Below are positions 23,252 through 36,735 of a stretch of 64,000 nt of DNA, piece by piece; the stretch's first letter is position 1, and each line of letters begins with the position of its first letter. The stretch is taken from positions 1 to 64,000 of the forward strand of contig NC_058194.1 in the NCBI RefSeq assembly GCF_907165205.1, given 5' to 3'. This stretch comes from Coccinella septempunctata (Eukaryota > Arthropoda > Insecta > Coleoptera > Coccinellidae). The translations under genes and the position numbers were made by a program. A model generated the notes under the pieces. It was not told where the DNA came from and did no database searches. It saw only the letters and a list, made by a program, of their open reading frames with translations.

Positions 23252-24629
23252 TCAAAAATTAGGGAAGGTATGAACGGGAAACTTCGTAGGAAGTAGTATT
23301 TCACCTAATTACACCCAAATCGACGATAAAAACCATAGGTCACGCTTCATATAAGAATGTCGTTCGGACTCTGAAAATTCCACATATAGTAAAATGTGAG
23401 GTTCGGAGACATAATTTTCTTTTTTTCAAAAATTAGGGAAGGTATGAACGGGAAACTTCGTAGGAAGTAGTATTTCACCTAATTACAACCAAATCGACGA
23501 TAAAAACCATAGGTCATGCTTCATATAAGAAAGTAGTTCGGACTCTGAAAATTCCACATATAGTAAAATGTGAGGTTCGGAGACATAATTTTCTTTTTTT
23601 CAAAAATTAGGGAAGGTATGAACGGGAAACTTCGTAGGAAGTAGTATTTCACCTAATTACACCCAAATCGACGATAAAAACCATAGGTCACGTTTCATAT
23701 AAGAAAGTCGTTCGGACTCTGAAAATTCCACATATAGTAAAATGTGAGGTTCGGAGACATAATTTTCTTTTTTTCAAAAATTAGGGAAGGTATGAACGGG
23801 AAACTTCGTAGGAAGTAGTATTTCACCTAATTACACCCAAATCGACGATAAAAACCATAGGTCACGCTTCATATAAGAAAGTCGTTCGGACTCTGAAAAT
23901 TCCACATATAGTAAAATGTGAGGTTCGGAGACATAATTTTCTTTTTTTCAAAAATTAGGGATGGTATGAACGGGAAACTTCGTAGGAAGTAGTATTTCAC
24001 CTAATTACACCCAAATCGACGATAAAAACCATAGGTCACGCTTCATATAAGAATGTCGTTCGGACTCTGAAAATTCCACATATAGTAAAATGTGAGGTTC
24101 GAAGACATAATTTTCTTTTTTTCAAAAATTAGGGAAGGTATGAACGGGAAACTTCGTAGGAAGTAGTATTTCACCTAATTACACCCAAATCGACGATAAA
24201 AACCATAGGTCACGCTTCATATAAGAAAGTCGTTCGGACTCTGAAAATTCCACATATAGTAAAACATGATTTTCTTATTTTTCAAAAACTAGGGAAGGTA
24301 TGAACGGGAAACTTCGTAGGAAGTAGTATCTCACCTAACTCAACCCAAATCGACGATAAAAACCATAGGTCACGCTTCATATAAGAAAGTCGTTCGGACT
24401 CTGAAAATTCCACATATAGTAAAATGTGAGGTTCGGAGACATAATTTTCTTTTTTTCAAAAATTAGGGAAGGTATGAACGGGAAACTTCGTAGGAAGTAG
24501 TATTTCACCTAATCACACCCAAATCGACGATAAAAACCATAGGTCACGCTTCATATAAGAAAGTCGTTCGGACTCTGAAAATTCCACATATAGTAAAATG
24601 CGAGGTTCGGAGACATAATTTTCTTTTTT
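23252..24629 (+). repeat. Satellite block, 8 monomers
   Basis: Order is T[aatg] P[tgcttc, gtag] T[cgtttc] T T[gat, aatg, tcgaagac] T(s) K C(g). It is the partner of the 20296-21849 block. The differences are the missing first P, T7 for T8 in P, gat for gaa in the aatg monomer, and acaccc for acacccc in C. Confidence 0.94.
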
Positions 24630-26030
24630 TCAAAAATTAGGGAAGGTATGAACGGGAAACTTCGTAGGAAGTAGTATCTTACCTAATTCAACCCAAATCG
24701 ACGATAAAAACCATAGGTCACGCTTCATATAAAAAAGTCGTTCGGACTCTGAAAATTCCACATATAGTAAAATGTGAGGTTCGAGGACATGATTTTCTTA
24801 TTTTTCAAAAATTAGGGAAGGTATGAACGGGAAACTTCGTAGGAAGTAGTATCTTACCTAATTCAACCCAAATCGACGATAAAAACCATGGGTCACGCTT
24901 CATATAAAAAAGTCGTTCGGACTCTGAAAATTCCACATATAGTAAAATGTGAGGTTCGAGGACATGATTTTCGTATTTTTCAAAAATTAGCAGAGTTATG
25001 AACGGAAAACTTCCTAGGAAGTGGTATCTCACCTAATTCAACCCAAATCGACGATAAAAACCATAGGTCACGCTTCATATAAGAAAGTCGTTCGGACTCG
25101 GAAAATTCCACATATGGTGAAATGTGAGGTTCGAGCGACATGATTTCCTCATTTTTCAAAAACTACTGAAGGAATGTTCGAAAAACATCTCAGGGCGTAG
25201 TATCGTACCTATACCAACTCAAATCAATGATAAAAACCATAGGTCACGCTTCATATAAGAAAGTCGTTCGGACTCTGAAAATTCCACATATAGTAAAATG
25301 TGAGGTTCGGAGACATAATTTTCTTATTTTTCAAAAATTAGGGAAGGTATGAACGGGAAACTTCGTAGGAAGTAGTATCTTACCTAATTCAACCCAAATC
25401 GACGATAAAAACCATAGGTCACGCTTCATATAAAAAAGTCGTTCGGACTCTGAAAATTCCACATATAGTAAAATGTGAGGTTCGAGGACATGATTTTCTT
25501 ATTTTTCAAAAATTAGGGAAGGTATGAACGGGAAACTTCGTAGGAAGTAGTATCTTACCTAATTCAATCCAAATCGACGATAAAAACCATGGGTCACGCT
25601 TCATATAAGAAAGTCGTTCGGACTCTGAAAATTCCACATATAGTAAAATGTGAGGTTCGAGGACATGATTTTCGTATTTTTCAAAAATTAGCAGAGTTAT
25701 GAACGGAAAACTTCCTAGGAAGTGGTATCTCACCTAATTCAACCCAAATCGACGATAAAAACCATAGGTCACGCTTCATATAAGAAAGTCGTTCGGACTC
25801 GGAAAATTCCACATATGGTGAAATGTGAGGTTCGAGCGACATGATTTCCTCATTTTTCAAAAACTACTGAAGGAATGTTCGAAAAACATCTCAGGACGTA
25901 GTATCGTACCTATACCAACTCAAATCAATGATAAAAACCATAGGTCACGCTTCATATAAGAAAGTCGTTCGGACTCTGAAAATTCCACATATAGTAAAAT
26001 GTGAGGTTCGGAGACATAATTTTCTTATTT
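24630..26030 (+). repeat. Marker cassette 6 (doubled tetramer, copy of cassette 5)
   Basis: Units start at 24630, 24805, 24980, 25156, 25331, 25506, 25681 and 25857. The betas at 24805 and 25506 are 2,780 and 2,779 bp downstream of those at 22025 and 22727. The same pairing of an aaaaaag beta followed by an aagaaag beta is kept. This shows that a unit of 16 monomers, doubled cassette plus 8, was tandemly copied. The copy ends after this cassette, where a ttattttc linker leads into a different block. Confidence 0.94.
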
Positions 26031-28425
26031 TCAAAAATTAGGGAAGGTATGAACGGGAAACTTCGTAGGAAGTAGTATTTCACCTAATTACACCCAAATC
26101 GACGATAAAAACCATAGGTCACGCTTCATATAAGAAAGTCGTTCGGACTCTGAAAATTCCACATATAGTAAAATGTGAGGTTCGGAGACATAATTTTCTT
26201 CTTTTCAAAAATTAGGGAAGGTATGAACGGGAAACTTCGTAGGAAGTAGTATTTCACCTAATTACACCCAAATCGACGATAAAAACCATAGGTCACGCTT
26301 CATATAAGAAAGTCGTTCGGACTCTGAAAATTCCACATATAGTAAAATGTGAGGTTCGGAGACATAATTTTCTTTTTTTCAAAAATTAGGGAAGGTATGA
26401 ACGGGAAACTTCGTAGGAAGTAGTATTTCACCTAATTACACCCAAATCGACGATAAAAACCATAGGTCACGCTTCATATAAGAAAGTCGTTCGGACTCTG
26501 AAAATTCCACATATAGTAAAACATGATTTTCTTATTTTTCAAAAATTAGGGAAGGTATGAACGGGAAACTTCGTAGGAAGTAGTATTTCACCTAATCACA
26601 CCCAAATCGACGATAAAAACCATAGGTCACGCATCATATAAGAAAGTCGTTCGGACTCTGAAAATTCCACATATAGTAAAATGCGAGGTTCGGAGACATA
26701 ATTTTCTTTTTTTCAAAAATTAGGGAAGGTATGAACGGAAAACTTCGTAGGAAGTAGTATTTCACCTAATTACACCCAAATCGACGATAAAAACCATAGG
26801 TCACGCTTCATATAAGAAAGTCGTTCGGACTCTGAAAATTCCACATATAGTAAAATGTGAGGTTCGGAGACATAATTTTCTTTTTTTCAAAAATTAGGGA
26901 AGGTATGAACGGGAAACTTCGTAGGAAGTAGTATTTCACCTAATTACACCCAAATCGACGATAAAAACCATAGGTCACGCTTCATATAAGAAAGTCGTTC
27001 GGACTCTGAAAATTCCACATATAGTAAAATGTGAGGTTCGGAGACATAATTTTCTTTTTTTCAAAAATTAGGGAAGGTATGAACGGGAAACTTCGTAGGA
27101 AGTAGTATTTCACCTAATTACACCCAAATCGACGATAAAAACCATAGGTCACGCTTCATATAAGAAAGTCGTTCGGACTCTGAAAATTCCACATATAGTA
27201 AAATGTGAGGTTCGGAGACATAATTTTCTTTTTTTCAAAAACTAGGGAAGGTATGAACGGGAAACTTCGTAGGAAGTAGTATCTCACCTAATTCAACCCA
27301 AATCGACGATAAAAACCATAGGTCACGTTTCATATAAGAAAGTCGTTCGGACTCTGAAAATTCCACATATAGTAAAATGTGAGGTTCGGAGACATAATTT
27401 TCTTTTTTTCAAAAATTAGGGAAGGTATGAACGGGAAACTTCGTAGGAAGTAGTATTTCACCTAATTACACCCAAATCGACGATAAAAACCATAGGTCAC
27501 GCTTCATATAAGAAAGTCGTTCGGACTCTGAAAATTCCACATATAGTAAAACATGATTTTCTTATTTTTCAAAAACTAGGGAAGGTATGAACGGGAAACT
27601 TCGTAGGAAGTAGTATCTCACCTAACTCAACCCAAATCGACGATAAAAACCATAGGTCACGCTTCATATAAGAAAGTCGTTCGGACTCTGAAAATTCCAC
27701 ATATAGTAAAATGCGAGGTTCGGAGACATAATTTTCTTTTTTTCAAAAATTAGGGAAGGTATGAACGGGAAACTTCGTAGGAAGTAGTATTTCACCTAAT
27801 TACACCCAAATCGACGATAAAAACCATAGGTCACGCTTCATATAAGAAAGTCGTTCGGACTCTGAAAATTCCACATATAGTAAAATGTGAGGTTCGGAGA
27901 CATAATTTTCTTTTTTTCAAAAATTAGGGAAGGTATGAACGGGAAACTTCGTAGGAAGTAGTATTTCACCTAATTACACCCAAATCGACGATAAAAACCA
28001 TAGGTCACGCTTCATATAAGAAAGTCGTTCGGACTCTGAAAATTCCACATATAGTAAAACATGATTTTCTTATTTTTCAAAAATTAGGGAAGGTATGAAC
28101 GGGAAACTTCGTAGGAAGTAGTATTTCACCTAATCACACCCAAATCGACGATAAAAACCATAGGTCACGCTTCATATAAGAAAGTCGTTCGGACTCTGAA
28201 AATTCCACATATAGTAAAATGCGAGGTTCGGAGACATAATTTTCTTTTTTTCAAAAATTAGGGAAGGTATGAACGGGAAACTTCGTAGGAAGTAGTATTT
28301 CACCTAATTACACCCAAATCGACGATAAAAACCATAGGTCACGCTTCATATAAGAAAGTCGTTCGGACTCTGAAAATTCCACATATAGTAAAATGTGAGG
28401 TTCGAGGACATGATTTTCTTATTTT
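26031..28425 (+). repeat. Satellite block, 14 monomers
   Basis: Order is T T[cttcttttc] T(s) C(g)[cgcatc] T[ggaaaac] T T L T(s) K(g) T T(s) C(g) T ending gaggacatg. The C(g) T[ggaaaac] pair also occurs near 9.5-9.8 kb. The last ten monomers, from the final T T L, match the end of the block at 52985-56438, which also leads into the same aaaaaag beta. The cgcatcatat in the fourth monomer is private. Confidence 0.93.
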
Positions 28426-28950
28426 TCAAAAATTAGGGAAGGTATGAACGGGAAACTTCGTAGGAAGTAGTATCTTACCTAATTCAACCCAAATCGACGA
28501 TAAAAACCATGGGTCACGCTTCATATAAAAAAGTCGTTCGGACTCTGAAAATTCCACATATAGTAAAATGTGAGGTTCGAGGACATGATTTTCGTATTTT
28601 TCAAAAATTAGCAGAGTTATGAACGGAAAACTTCCTAGGAAGTGGTATCTCACCTAATTCAACCCAAATCGACGATAAAAACAATAGGTCACGCTTCATA
28701 TAAGAAAGTCGTTCGGACTCGGAAAATTCCACATATGGTGAAATGTGAGGTTCGAGCGACATGATTTCCTCATTTTTCAAAAACTACTGAAGGAATGTTC
28801 GAAAAACATCTCAGGACGTAGTATCGTACCTATACCAACTCAAATCAATGATAAAAACCATAGGTCACGCTTCATATAAGAAAGTCGTTCGGACTCTGAA
28901 AATTCCACATATAGTAAAATGTGAGGTTCGGAGACATAATTTTCTTATTT
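28426..28950 (+). repeat. Marker cassette 7 (beta-gamma-delta), start of A block
   Basis: Units start at 28426, 28601 and 28777. There is no alpha: the preceding monomer is a T whose last linker is the alpha type (gaggacatgattttctta). beta is the aaaaaag, aattcaaccc form. gamma has the private change aaaacaatagg for aaaaccatagg. Confidence 0.95.
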
Positions 28951-30852
28951 TCAAAAATTAGGGAAGGTATGAACGGGAAACTTCGTAGGAAGTAGTATTT
29001 CACCTAATTACACCCAAATCGACGATAAAAACCATAGGTCACGCTTCATATAAGAAAGTCGTTCGGACTCTGAAAATTCCACATATAGTAAAATGTGAGG
29101 TTCGGAGACATAATTTTCTTTTTTTCAAAAATTAGGGAAGGTATGAACGGGAAACTTCGTAGGAAGTAGTATTTCACCTAATTACACCCAAATCGACGAT
29201 AAAAACCATAGGTCACGCTTCATATAAGAAAGTCGTTCGGACTCTGAAAATTCCACATATAGTAAAATGTGAGGTTCGGAGACATAATTTTCTTTTTTTT
29301 CAAAAATTAGGGAAGGTATGAACGGGAAACTTCGTAGGAAGTAGTATTTCACCTAATTACACCCAAATCGACGATAAAAACCATAGGTCACGCTTCATAT
29401 AAGAAAGTCGTTCGGACTCTGAAAATTCCACATATAGTAAAATGTGAGGTTCGGAGACATAATTTTCTTTTTTTCAAAAACTAGGGAAGGTATGAACGGG
29501 AAACTTCGTAGGAAGTAGTATCTCACCTAATTCAACCCAAATCGACGATAAAAACCATAGGTCACGTTTCATATAAGAAAGTCGTTCGGACTCTGAAAAT
29601 TCCACATATAGTAAAATGTGAGGTTCGGAGACATAATTTTCTTTTTTTCAAAAATTAGGGAAGGTATGAACGGGAAACTTCGTAGGAAGTAGTATTCCAC
29701 CTAATTACACCCAAATCGACGATAAAAACCATAGGTCACGCTTCATATAAGAAAGTCGTTCGGACTCTGAAAATTCCACATATAGTAAAATGTGAGGTTC
29801 GGAGACATAATTTTCTTTTTTTCAAAAATTAGGGATGGTATGAACGGGAAACTTCGTAGGAAGTAGTATTTCACCTAATTACACCCAAATCGACGATAAA
29901 AACCATAGGTCACGCTTCATATAAGAAAGTCGTTCGGACTCTGAAAATTCCACATATAGTAAAATGTGAGGTTCGGAGACATAATTTTCTTTTTTTCAAA
30001 AATTAGGGATGGTATGAACGGGAAACTTCGTAGGAAGTAGTATTTCACCTAATTACACCCAAATCGACGATAAAAACCATAGGTCACGCTTCATATAAGA
30101 ATGTCGTTCGGACTCTGAAAATTCCACATATAGTAAAATGTGAGGTTCGGAGACATAATTTTCTTTTTTTCAAAAATTAGGGAAGGTATGAACGGAAAAC
30201 TTCGTAGGAAGTAGTATTTCACCTAATTACACCCAAATCGACGATAAAAACCATAGGTCACGCTTCATATAAGAAAGTCGTTCGGACTCTGAAAATTCCA
30301 CATATAGTAAAACATGATTTTCTTATTTTTCAAAAACTAGGGAAGGTATGAACGGGAGACTTCGTAGGAAGTAGTATCTCACCTAACTCAACCCAAATCG
30401 ACGATAAAAACCATAGGTCACGCTTCATATAAGAAAGTCGTTCGGACTCTGAAAATTCCACATATAGTAAAATGTGAGGTTCGGAGACATAATTTTCTTT
30501 TTTTCAAAAATTAGGGAAGGTATGAACGGGAAACTTCGTAGGAAGTAGTATTTCACCTAATCACACCCAAATCGACGATAAAAACCATAGGTCACGCTTC
30601 ATATAAGAAAGTCGTTCGGACTCTGAAAATTCCACATATAGTAAAATGCGAGGTTCGGAGACATAATTTTCTTTTTTTCAAAAATTAGGGAAGGTATGAA
30701 CGGGAAACTTCGTAGGAAGTAGTATTTCACCTAATTACACCCAAATCGACGATAAAAACCATAGGTCACGCTTCATATAAGAAAGTCGTTCGGACTCTGA
30801 AAATTCCACATATAGTAAAATGTGAGGTTCGGAGACATAATTTTCTTATTTT
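28951..30852 (+). repeat. A block body, 11 monomers (15-mer form with cassette)
   Basis: Order is T T[T8 linker] T L T[tattccacc] T[gat] T[gat, aatg] T[ggaaaac](s) K[gggagac] C(g) T. With its cassette and the next alpha it measures 2,602 bp. The tattccacc and doubled gat monomers mark this version. The 56964-58865 block has the same order and exactly the same length. Confidence 0.95.
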
Positions 30853-31552
30853 TCAAATATTAGGGAAGGTATGAACGGGAAACTTCGTAGGAAGTAGTAT
30901 CTTACCTAATTCAACCCAAATCGACGATAAAAACCATAGGTCACGCTTCATATAAAAAAGTCGTTCGGACTCTGAAAATTCCACATATAGTAAAATGTGA
31001 GGTTCGAGGACATGATTTTCTTATTCTTCAAAAATTAGGGAAGGTATGAACGGGAAACTTCGTAGGAAGTAGTATCTTACCTAATTCAATCCAAATCGAC
31101 GATAAAAACCATGGGTCACGCTTCATATAAGAAAGTCGTTCGGACTCTGAAAATTCCACATATAGTAAAATGTGAGGTTCGAGGACATGATTTTCGTATT
31201 TTTCAAAAATTAGCAGAGTTATGAACGGAAAACTTCCTAGGAAGTGGTATCTCACCTAATTCAACCCAAATCGACGATAAAAACCATAGGTCACGCTTCA
31301 TATAAGAAAGTCGTTCGGACTCGGAAAATTCCACATATGGTGAAATGTGAGGTTCGAGCGACATGATTTCCTCATTTTTCAAAAACTACTGAAGGAATGT
31401 TCGAAAAACATCTCAGGACGTAGTATCGTACCTATACCAACTCAAATCAATGATAAAAACCATAGGTCACGCTTCATATAAGAAAGTCGTTCGGACTCTG
31501 AAAATTCCACATATAGTAAAATGTGAGGTTCGGAGACATAATTTTCTTATTT
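30853..31552 (+). repeat. Marker cassette 8 (alpha-beta-gamma-delta), start of B block
   Basis: Units start at 30853, 31028, 31203 and 31379. alpha opens with tcaaatatta, a private change. The alpha-to-beta linker reads ttattcttc; this variant recurs before the betas at 38638, 45040 and 59041 only. It therefore marks every A-to-B junction of the HOR. Confidence 0.96.
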
Positions 31553-34500
31553 TCAAAAATTAGGGAAGGTATGAACGGGAAACTTCGTAGGAAGTAGTAT
31601 TTCACCTAATTACACCCAAATCGACGATAAAAACCATAGGTCACGCTTCATATAAGAAAGTCGTTCGGACTCTGAAAATTCCACATATAGTAAAATGTGA
31701 GGTTCGGAGACATAATTTTCTTTTTTTCAAAAATTAGGGAAGATATGAACGGGAAACTTCGTAGGAAGTAGTATTTCACCTAATTACACCCAAATCGACG
31801 ATAAAAACCATAGGTCACGCTTCATATAAGAAAGTCGTTCGGACTCTGAAAATTCCACATATAGTAAAATGTGAGGTTCGGAGACATAATTTTCTTTTTT
31901 TCAAAAATTAGGGAAGGTATGAACGGGAAACTTCGTAGGAAGTAGTATTTCACCTAATTACACCCAAATCGACGATAAAAACCATAGGTCACGCTTCATA
32001 TAAGAAAGTCGTTCGGACTCTGAAAATTCCACATATAGTAAAATGTGAGGTTCGGAGACATAATTTTCTTTTTTTCAAAAACTAGGGAAGGTATGAACGG
32101 GAAACTTCGTAGGAAGTAGTATCTCACCTAATTAAACCCAAATCGACGATAAAAACCATAGGTCACGTTTCATATAAGAAAGTCGTTCGGACTCTGAAAA
32201 TTCCACATATAGTAAAATGTGAGGTTCGGAGACATAATTTTCTTTTTTTCAAAAATTAGGGAAGGTATGAACGGGAAACTTCGTAGGAAGTAGTATTTCA
32301 CCTAATTACACCCAAATCGACGATAAAAACCATAGGTCACGCTTCATATAAGAAAGTCGTTCGGACTCTGAAAATTCCACATATAGTAAAATGCGAGGTT
32401 CGGAGACATAATTTTCTTTTTTTCAAAAATTAGGGAAGGTATGAACGGGAAACTTCGTAGGAAGTAGTATTTCACCTAATTACACCCAAATCGACGATAA
32501 AAACCATAGGTCACGCTTCATATAAGAAAGTCGTTCGGACTCTGAAAATTCCACATATAGTAAAACATGATTTTCTTATTTTTCAAAAACTAGGGAAGGT
32601 ATGAACGGGAAACTTCGTAGGAAATAGTATCTCACCTAACTCAACCCAAATCGACGATAAAAACCATAGGTCACGCTTCATATAAGAAAGTCGTTCGGAC
32701 TCTGAAAATTCCACATATAGTAAAATGTGAGGTTCGGAGACATAATTTTCTTCTTTTCAAAAATTAGGGAAGGTATGAACGGGAAACTTCGTAGGAAGTA
32801 GTATTTCACCTAATCACACCCAAATCGACGATAAAAACCATAGGTCACGCTTCATATAAGAAAGTCGTTCGGACTCTGAAAATTCCACATATAGTAAAAT
32901 GCGAGGTTCGGAGACATAATTTTCTTTTTTTCAAAAATTAGGGAAGGTATGAACGGGAAACTTCGTAGGAAGTAGTATTTCACCTAATTACACCCAAATC
33001 GACGATAAAAACCATAGGTCACGCTTCATATAAGAAAGTCGTTCGGACTCTGAAAATTCCACATATAGTAAAATGTGAGGTTCGGAGACATAATTTTCTT
33101 TTTTTCAAAAATTAGGGAAGGTATGAACGGGAAACTTCGTAGGAAGTAGTATTTCACCTAATTACACCCAAATCGACGATAAAAACCATAGGTCACGCTT
33201 CATATAAGAAAGTCGTTCGGACTCTGAAAATTCCACATATAGTAAAACATGATTTTCTTTTTTTTCAAAAATTAGGGAAGGTATGAACGGGAAACTTCGT
33301 AGGAAGTAGTATTTCACCTAATCACACCCAAATCGACGATAAAAACCATAGGTCACGCTTCATATAAGAAAGTCGTTCGGACTCTGAAAATTCCACATAT
33401 AGTAAAATGCGAGGTTCGGAGACATAATTTTCTTTTTTTCAAAAATTAGGGAAGGTATGAACGGGAAACTTCGTAGGAAGTAGTATTTCACCTAATTACA
33501 CCCAAATCGACGATAAAAACCATAGGTCACGCTTCATATAAGAAAGTCGTTCGGACTCTGAAAATTCCACATATAGTAAAATGTGAGGTTCGGAGACATA
33601 ATTTTCTTTTTTTCAAAAATTAGGGAAGGTATGAACGGGAAACTTCGTAGGAAGTAGTATTTCACCTAATTACACCCAAATCGACGATAAAAACCATAGG
33701 TCACGCTTCATATAAGAAAGTCGTTCGGACTCTGAAAATTCCACATATAGTAAAATGTGAGGTTCGGAGACATAATTTTCTTTTTTTCAAAAATTAGGGA
33801 AGGTATGAACGGGAAACTTCGTAGGAAGTAGTATTTCACCTAATTACACCCAAATCGACGATAAAAACCATAGGTCACGCCTCATATAAGAAAGTCGTTC
33901 GGACTCTGAAAATTCCACATATAGTAAAATGTGAGGTTCGGAGACATAATTTTCTTTTTTTCAAAAATTAGGGAAGGTATGAACGGGAAACTTCGTAGGA
34001 AGTAGTATTTCACCTAATTACACCCAAATCGACGATAAAAACCATAGGTCACGCTTCATATAAGAAAGTCGTTCGGACTCTGAAAATTCCACATATAGTA
34101 AAACATGATTTTCTTATTTTTCAAAAACTAGGGAAGGTATGAACGGGAAACTTCGTAGGAAGTAGTATTTCACCTAATTACACCCAAATCGACGATAAAA
34201 ACCATAGGTCACGCTTCATATAAGAAAGTCGTTCGGACTCTGAAAATTCCACATATAGTAAAATGCGAGGTTCGGAGACATAATTTTCTTTTTTTCAAAA
34301 ATTAGGGAAGGTATGAACGGGAAACTTCGTAGGAAGTAGTATTTCACCTAATTACACCCAAATCGACGATAAAAACCATAGGTCACGCTTCATATAAGAA
34401 AGTCGTTCGGACTCTGAATATTCCACATATAGTAAAATGTGAGGTTCGGAGACATAATTTTCTTTTTTTCAAAAATTAGGGAAGGTATGAACGGGAAACT

Positions 34501-36035
34501 TCGTAGGAAGTAGTATTTCACCTAATTACACCCAAATCGACGATAAAAACCATAGGTCACGCTTCATATAAGAAAGTCGTTCGGACTCTGAAAATTCCAC
34601 ATATAGTAAAATGTGAGGTTCGGAGACATAATTTTCTTTTTTTCAAAAATTAGGGAAGGTATGAACGGGAAACTTCGTAGGAAGTAGTATTTCACCTAAT
34701 TACACCCAAATCGACGATAAAAACCATAGGTCACGCCTCATATAAGAAAGTCGTTCGGACTCTGAAAATTCCACATATAGTAAAATGTGAGGTTCGGAGA
34801 CATAATTTTCTTTTTTTCAAAAATTAGGGAAGGTATGAACGGGAAACTTCGTAGGAAGTAGTATTTCACCTAATTACACCCAAATCGACGATAAAAACCA
34901 TACGTCACGCTTCATATAAGAAAGTCGTTCGGACTCTGAAAATTCCACATATAGTAAAATGTGAGGTTCGGAGACATAATTTTCTTTTTTTCAAAAATTA
35001 GGGAAGGTATGAACGGGAAACTTCGTAGGAAGTAGTATCTCACCTAATTCAACCCAAATCGACGATAAAAACTATAGGTCACGTTTCATATAAGAAAGTC
35101 GTTCGGACTCTGAAAATTCCACATATAGTAAAATGTGAGGTTCGGAGACATAATTTTCTTTTTTTCAAAAATTAGGGAAGGTATGAACGGGAAACTTCGT
35201 AGGAAGTAGTATTTCACCTAATTACAACCAAATCGACGATAAAAACCATAGGTCACGCTTCATATAAGAAAGTAGTTCGGACTCTGAAAATTCCACATAT
35301 AGTAAAATGTGAGGTTCGGAGACATAATTTTCTTTTTTTCAAAAATTAGGGAAGGTATGAACGGGAAACTTCGTAGGAAGTAGTATTTCACCTAATTACA
35401 CCCAAATCGACGATAAAAACCATAGGTCACGCTTCATATAAGAATGTCGTTCGGACTCTGAAAATTCCACATATAGTAAAATGTGAGGTTCGGAGACATA
35501 ATTTTCTTTTTTTCAAAAATTAGGGAAGGTATGAACAGGAAACTTCGTAGGAAGTAGTATTTCACCTAATTACACCCAAATCGACGATAAAAACCATAGG
35601 TCACGCTTCATATAAGAAAGTCGTTCGGACTCTGAAAATTCCACATATAGTAAAATGCGAGGTTCGGAGACATAATTTTCTTTTTTTCAAAAATTAGGGA
35701 AGGTATGAACGGGAAACTTCGTAGGAAGTAGTATTTCACCTAATTACACCCAAATCGACGATAAAAACCATAGGTCACGCTCCATATAAGAAAGTCGTTC
35801 GGACTCTGAAAATTCCACATATAGTAAAATGTGAGGTTCGGAGACATAATTTTCTTTTTTTCAAAAATTAGGGAAGGTATGAACGGGAAACTTCGTAGGA
35901 AGTAGTATTTCACCTAATTACATCCAAATCGACGATAAAAACCATAGGTCACGCTTCATATAAGAAAGTCGTTCGGACTCTGAAAATTCCACATATAGTA
36001 AAATGTGAGGTTCGGAGACATAATTTTCTTATTTT
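31553..36035 (+). repeat. B block body, 26 monomers (30-mer form)
   Basis: Order is T T[agatatg] T L[taaaccc] T(g) T(s) K[gaaatag] C(g)[cttcttttc] T T(s) C(g) T T T[cctc] T(s) T(g) T[gaatatt] T T[cctc] T[catacg] L[aactata] P T[aatg] T(g)[acagg] T[ctcc] T[catcc]. With cassette it is 5,183 bp. The first half repeats the K/C-rich middle, and the second half is the standard B tail. Confidence 0.95.
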
Positions 36036-36735
36036 TCAAAAATTAGGGAAGGTATGAACGGGAAACTTCGTAGGAAGTAGTATCTTACCTAATTCAACCC
36101 AAATCGACGATAAAAACCATAGGTCACGCTTCATATAAAAAAGTCGTTCGGACTCTGAAAATTCCACATATAGTAAAATGTGAGGTTCGAGGACATGATT
36201 TTCTTATTTTTCAAAAATTAGGGAAGGTATGAACGGGAAACTTCGTAGGAAGTAGTATCTTACCTAATTCAATCCAAATCGACGATAAAAACCATGGGTC
36301 ACGCTTCATATAAGAAAGTCGTTCGGACTCTGAAAATTCCACATATAGTAAAATGTGAGGTTCGAGGACATGATTTTCGTATTTTTCAAAAATTAGCAGA
36401 GTTATGAACGGAAAACTTCCTAGGAAGTGGTATCTCACCTAATTCAACCCAAATCGACGATAAAAACCATAGGTCACGCTTCATATAAGAAAGTCGTTCG
36501 GACTCGGAAAATTCCACATATGGTGAAATGTGAGGTTCGAGCGACATGATTTCCTCATTTTTCAAAAACTACTGAAGGAATGTTCGAAAAACATCTCAGG
36601 ACGTAGTATCGTACCTATCCCAACTCAAATCCATGATAAAAACCATAGGTCACGCTTCATATAAGAAAGTCGTTCGGACTCTGAAAATTCCACATATAGT
36701 AAAATGTGAGGTTCGGAGACATAATTTTCTTATTT
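36036..36735 (+). repeat. Marker cassette 9 (alpha-beta-gamma-delta), start of A block
   Basis: Units start at 36036, 36211, 36386 and 36562. The palindrome ACTTCCTAGGAAGT in gamma is at 36415-36428. delta has two private changes, tatcccaac for taccaac and atccatgat for atcaatgat. The linker before beta is ttatttttc, the B-to-A form. Confidence 0.96.
36415..36428. other. 14-bp perfect palindrome in gamma (representative copy)
   Basis: ACTTCCTAGGAAGT is its own reverse complement and contains CCTAGG (the AvrII recognition sequence). It is present at the same place in the gamma monomers. Ordinary monomers read ACTTCGTAGGAAGT, which pairs at 6 of 7 positions. CCTAGG is not produced by the other monomer types, so it marks cassettes. 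Any protein-binding or secondary-structure role is inference. Confidence 0.85.

Noticed and set aside
28601..28776. RNA polymerase III A and B boxes in gamma (TAGCAGAGTT and GGTTCGAGCGAC)
   Set aside because: Both are incomplete (the A box lacks the final GG, the B box lacks its terminal C) and they are about 140 bp apart, too far for a tRNA-like or SINE promoter. No tRNA fold is visible.
36211..36438. Recurrent 75-codon minus-strand open reading frame across beta and gamma (17 copies of it or of related frames, for example 4676-4903, 22025-22252, 59041-59268)
   Set aside because: It starts with GTG (or TTG in the 70-369 and 15504-15686 frames). It lies wholly in satellite and recurs only because the cassette recurs. 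It has no recognisable domain, and differs between copies exactly as the DNA variants do. An internal ATG would give only about 32 codons. Not annotated as coding.
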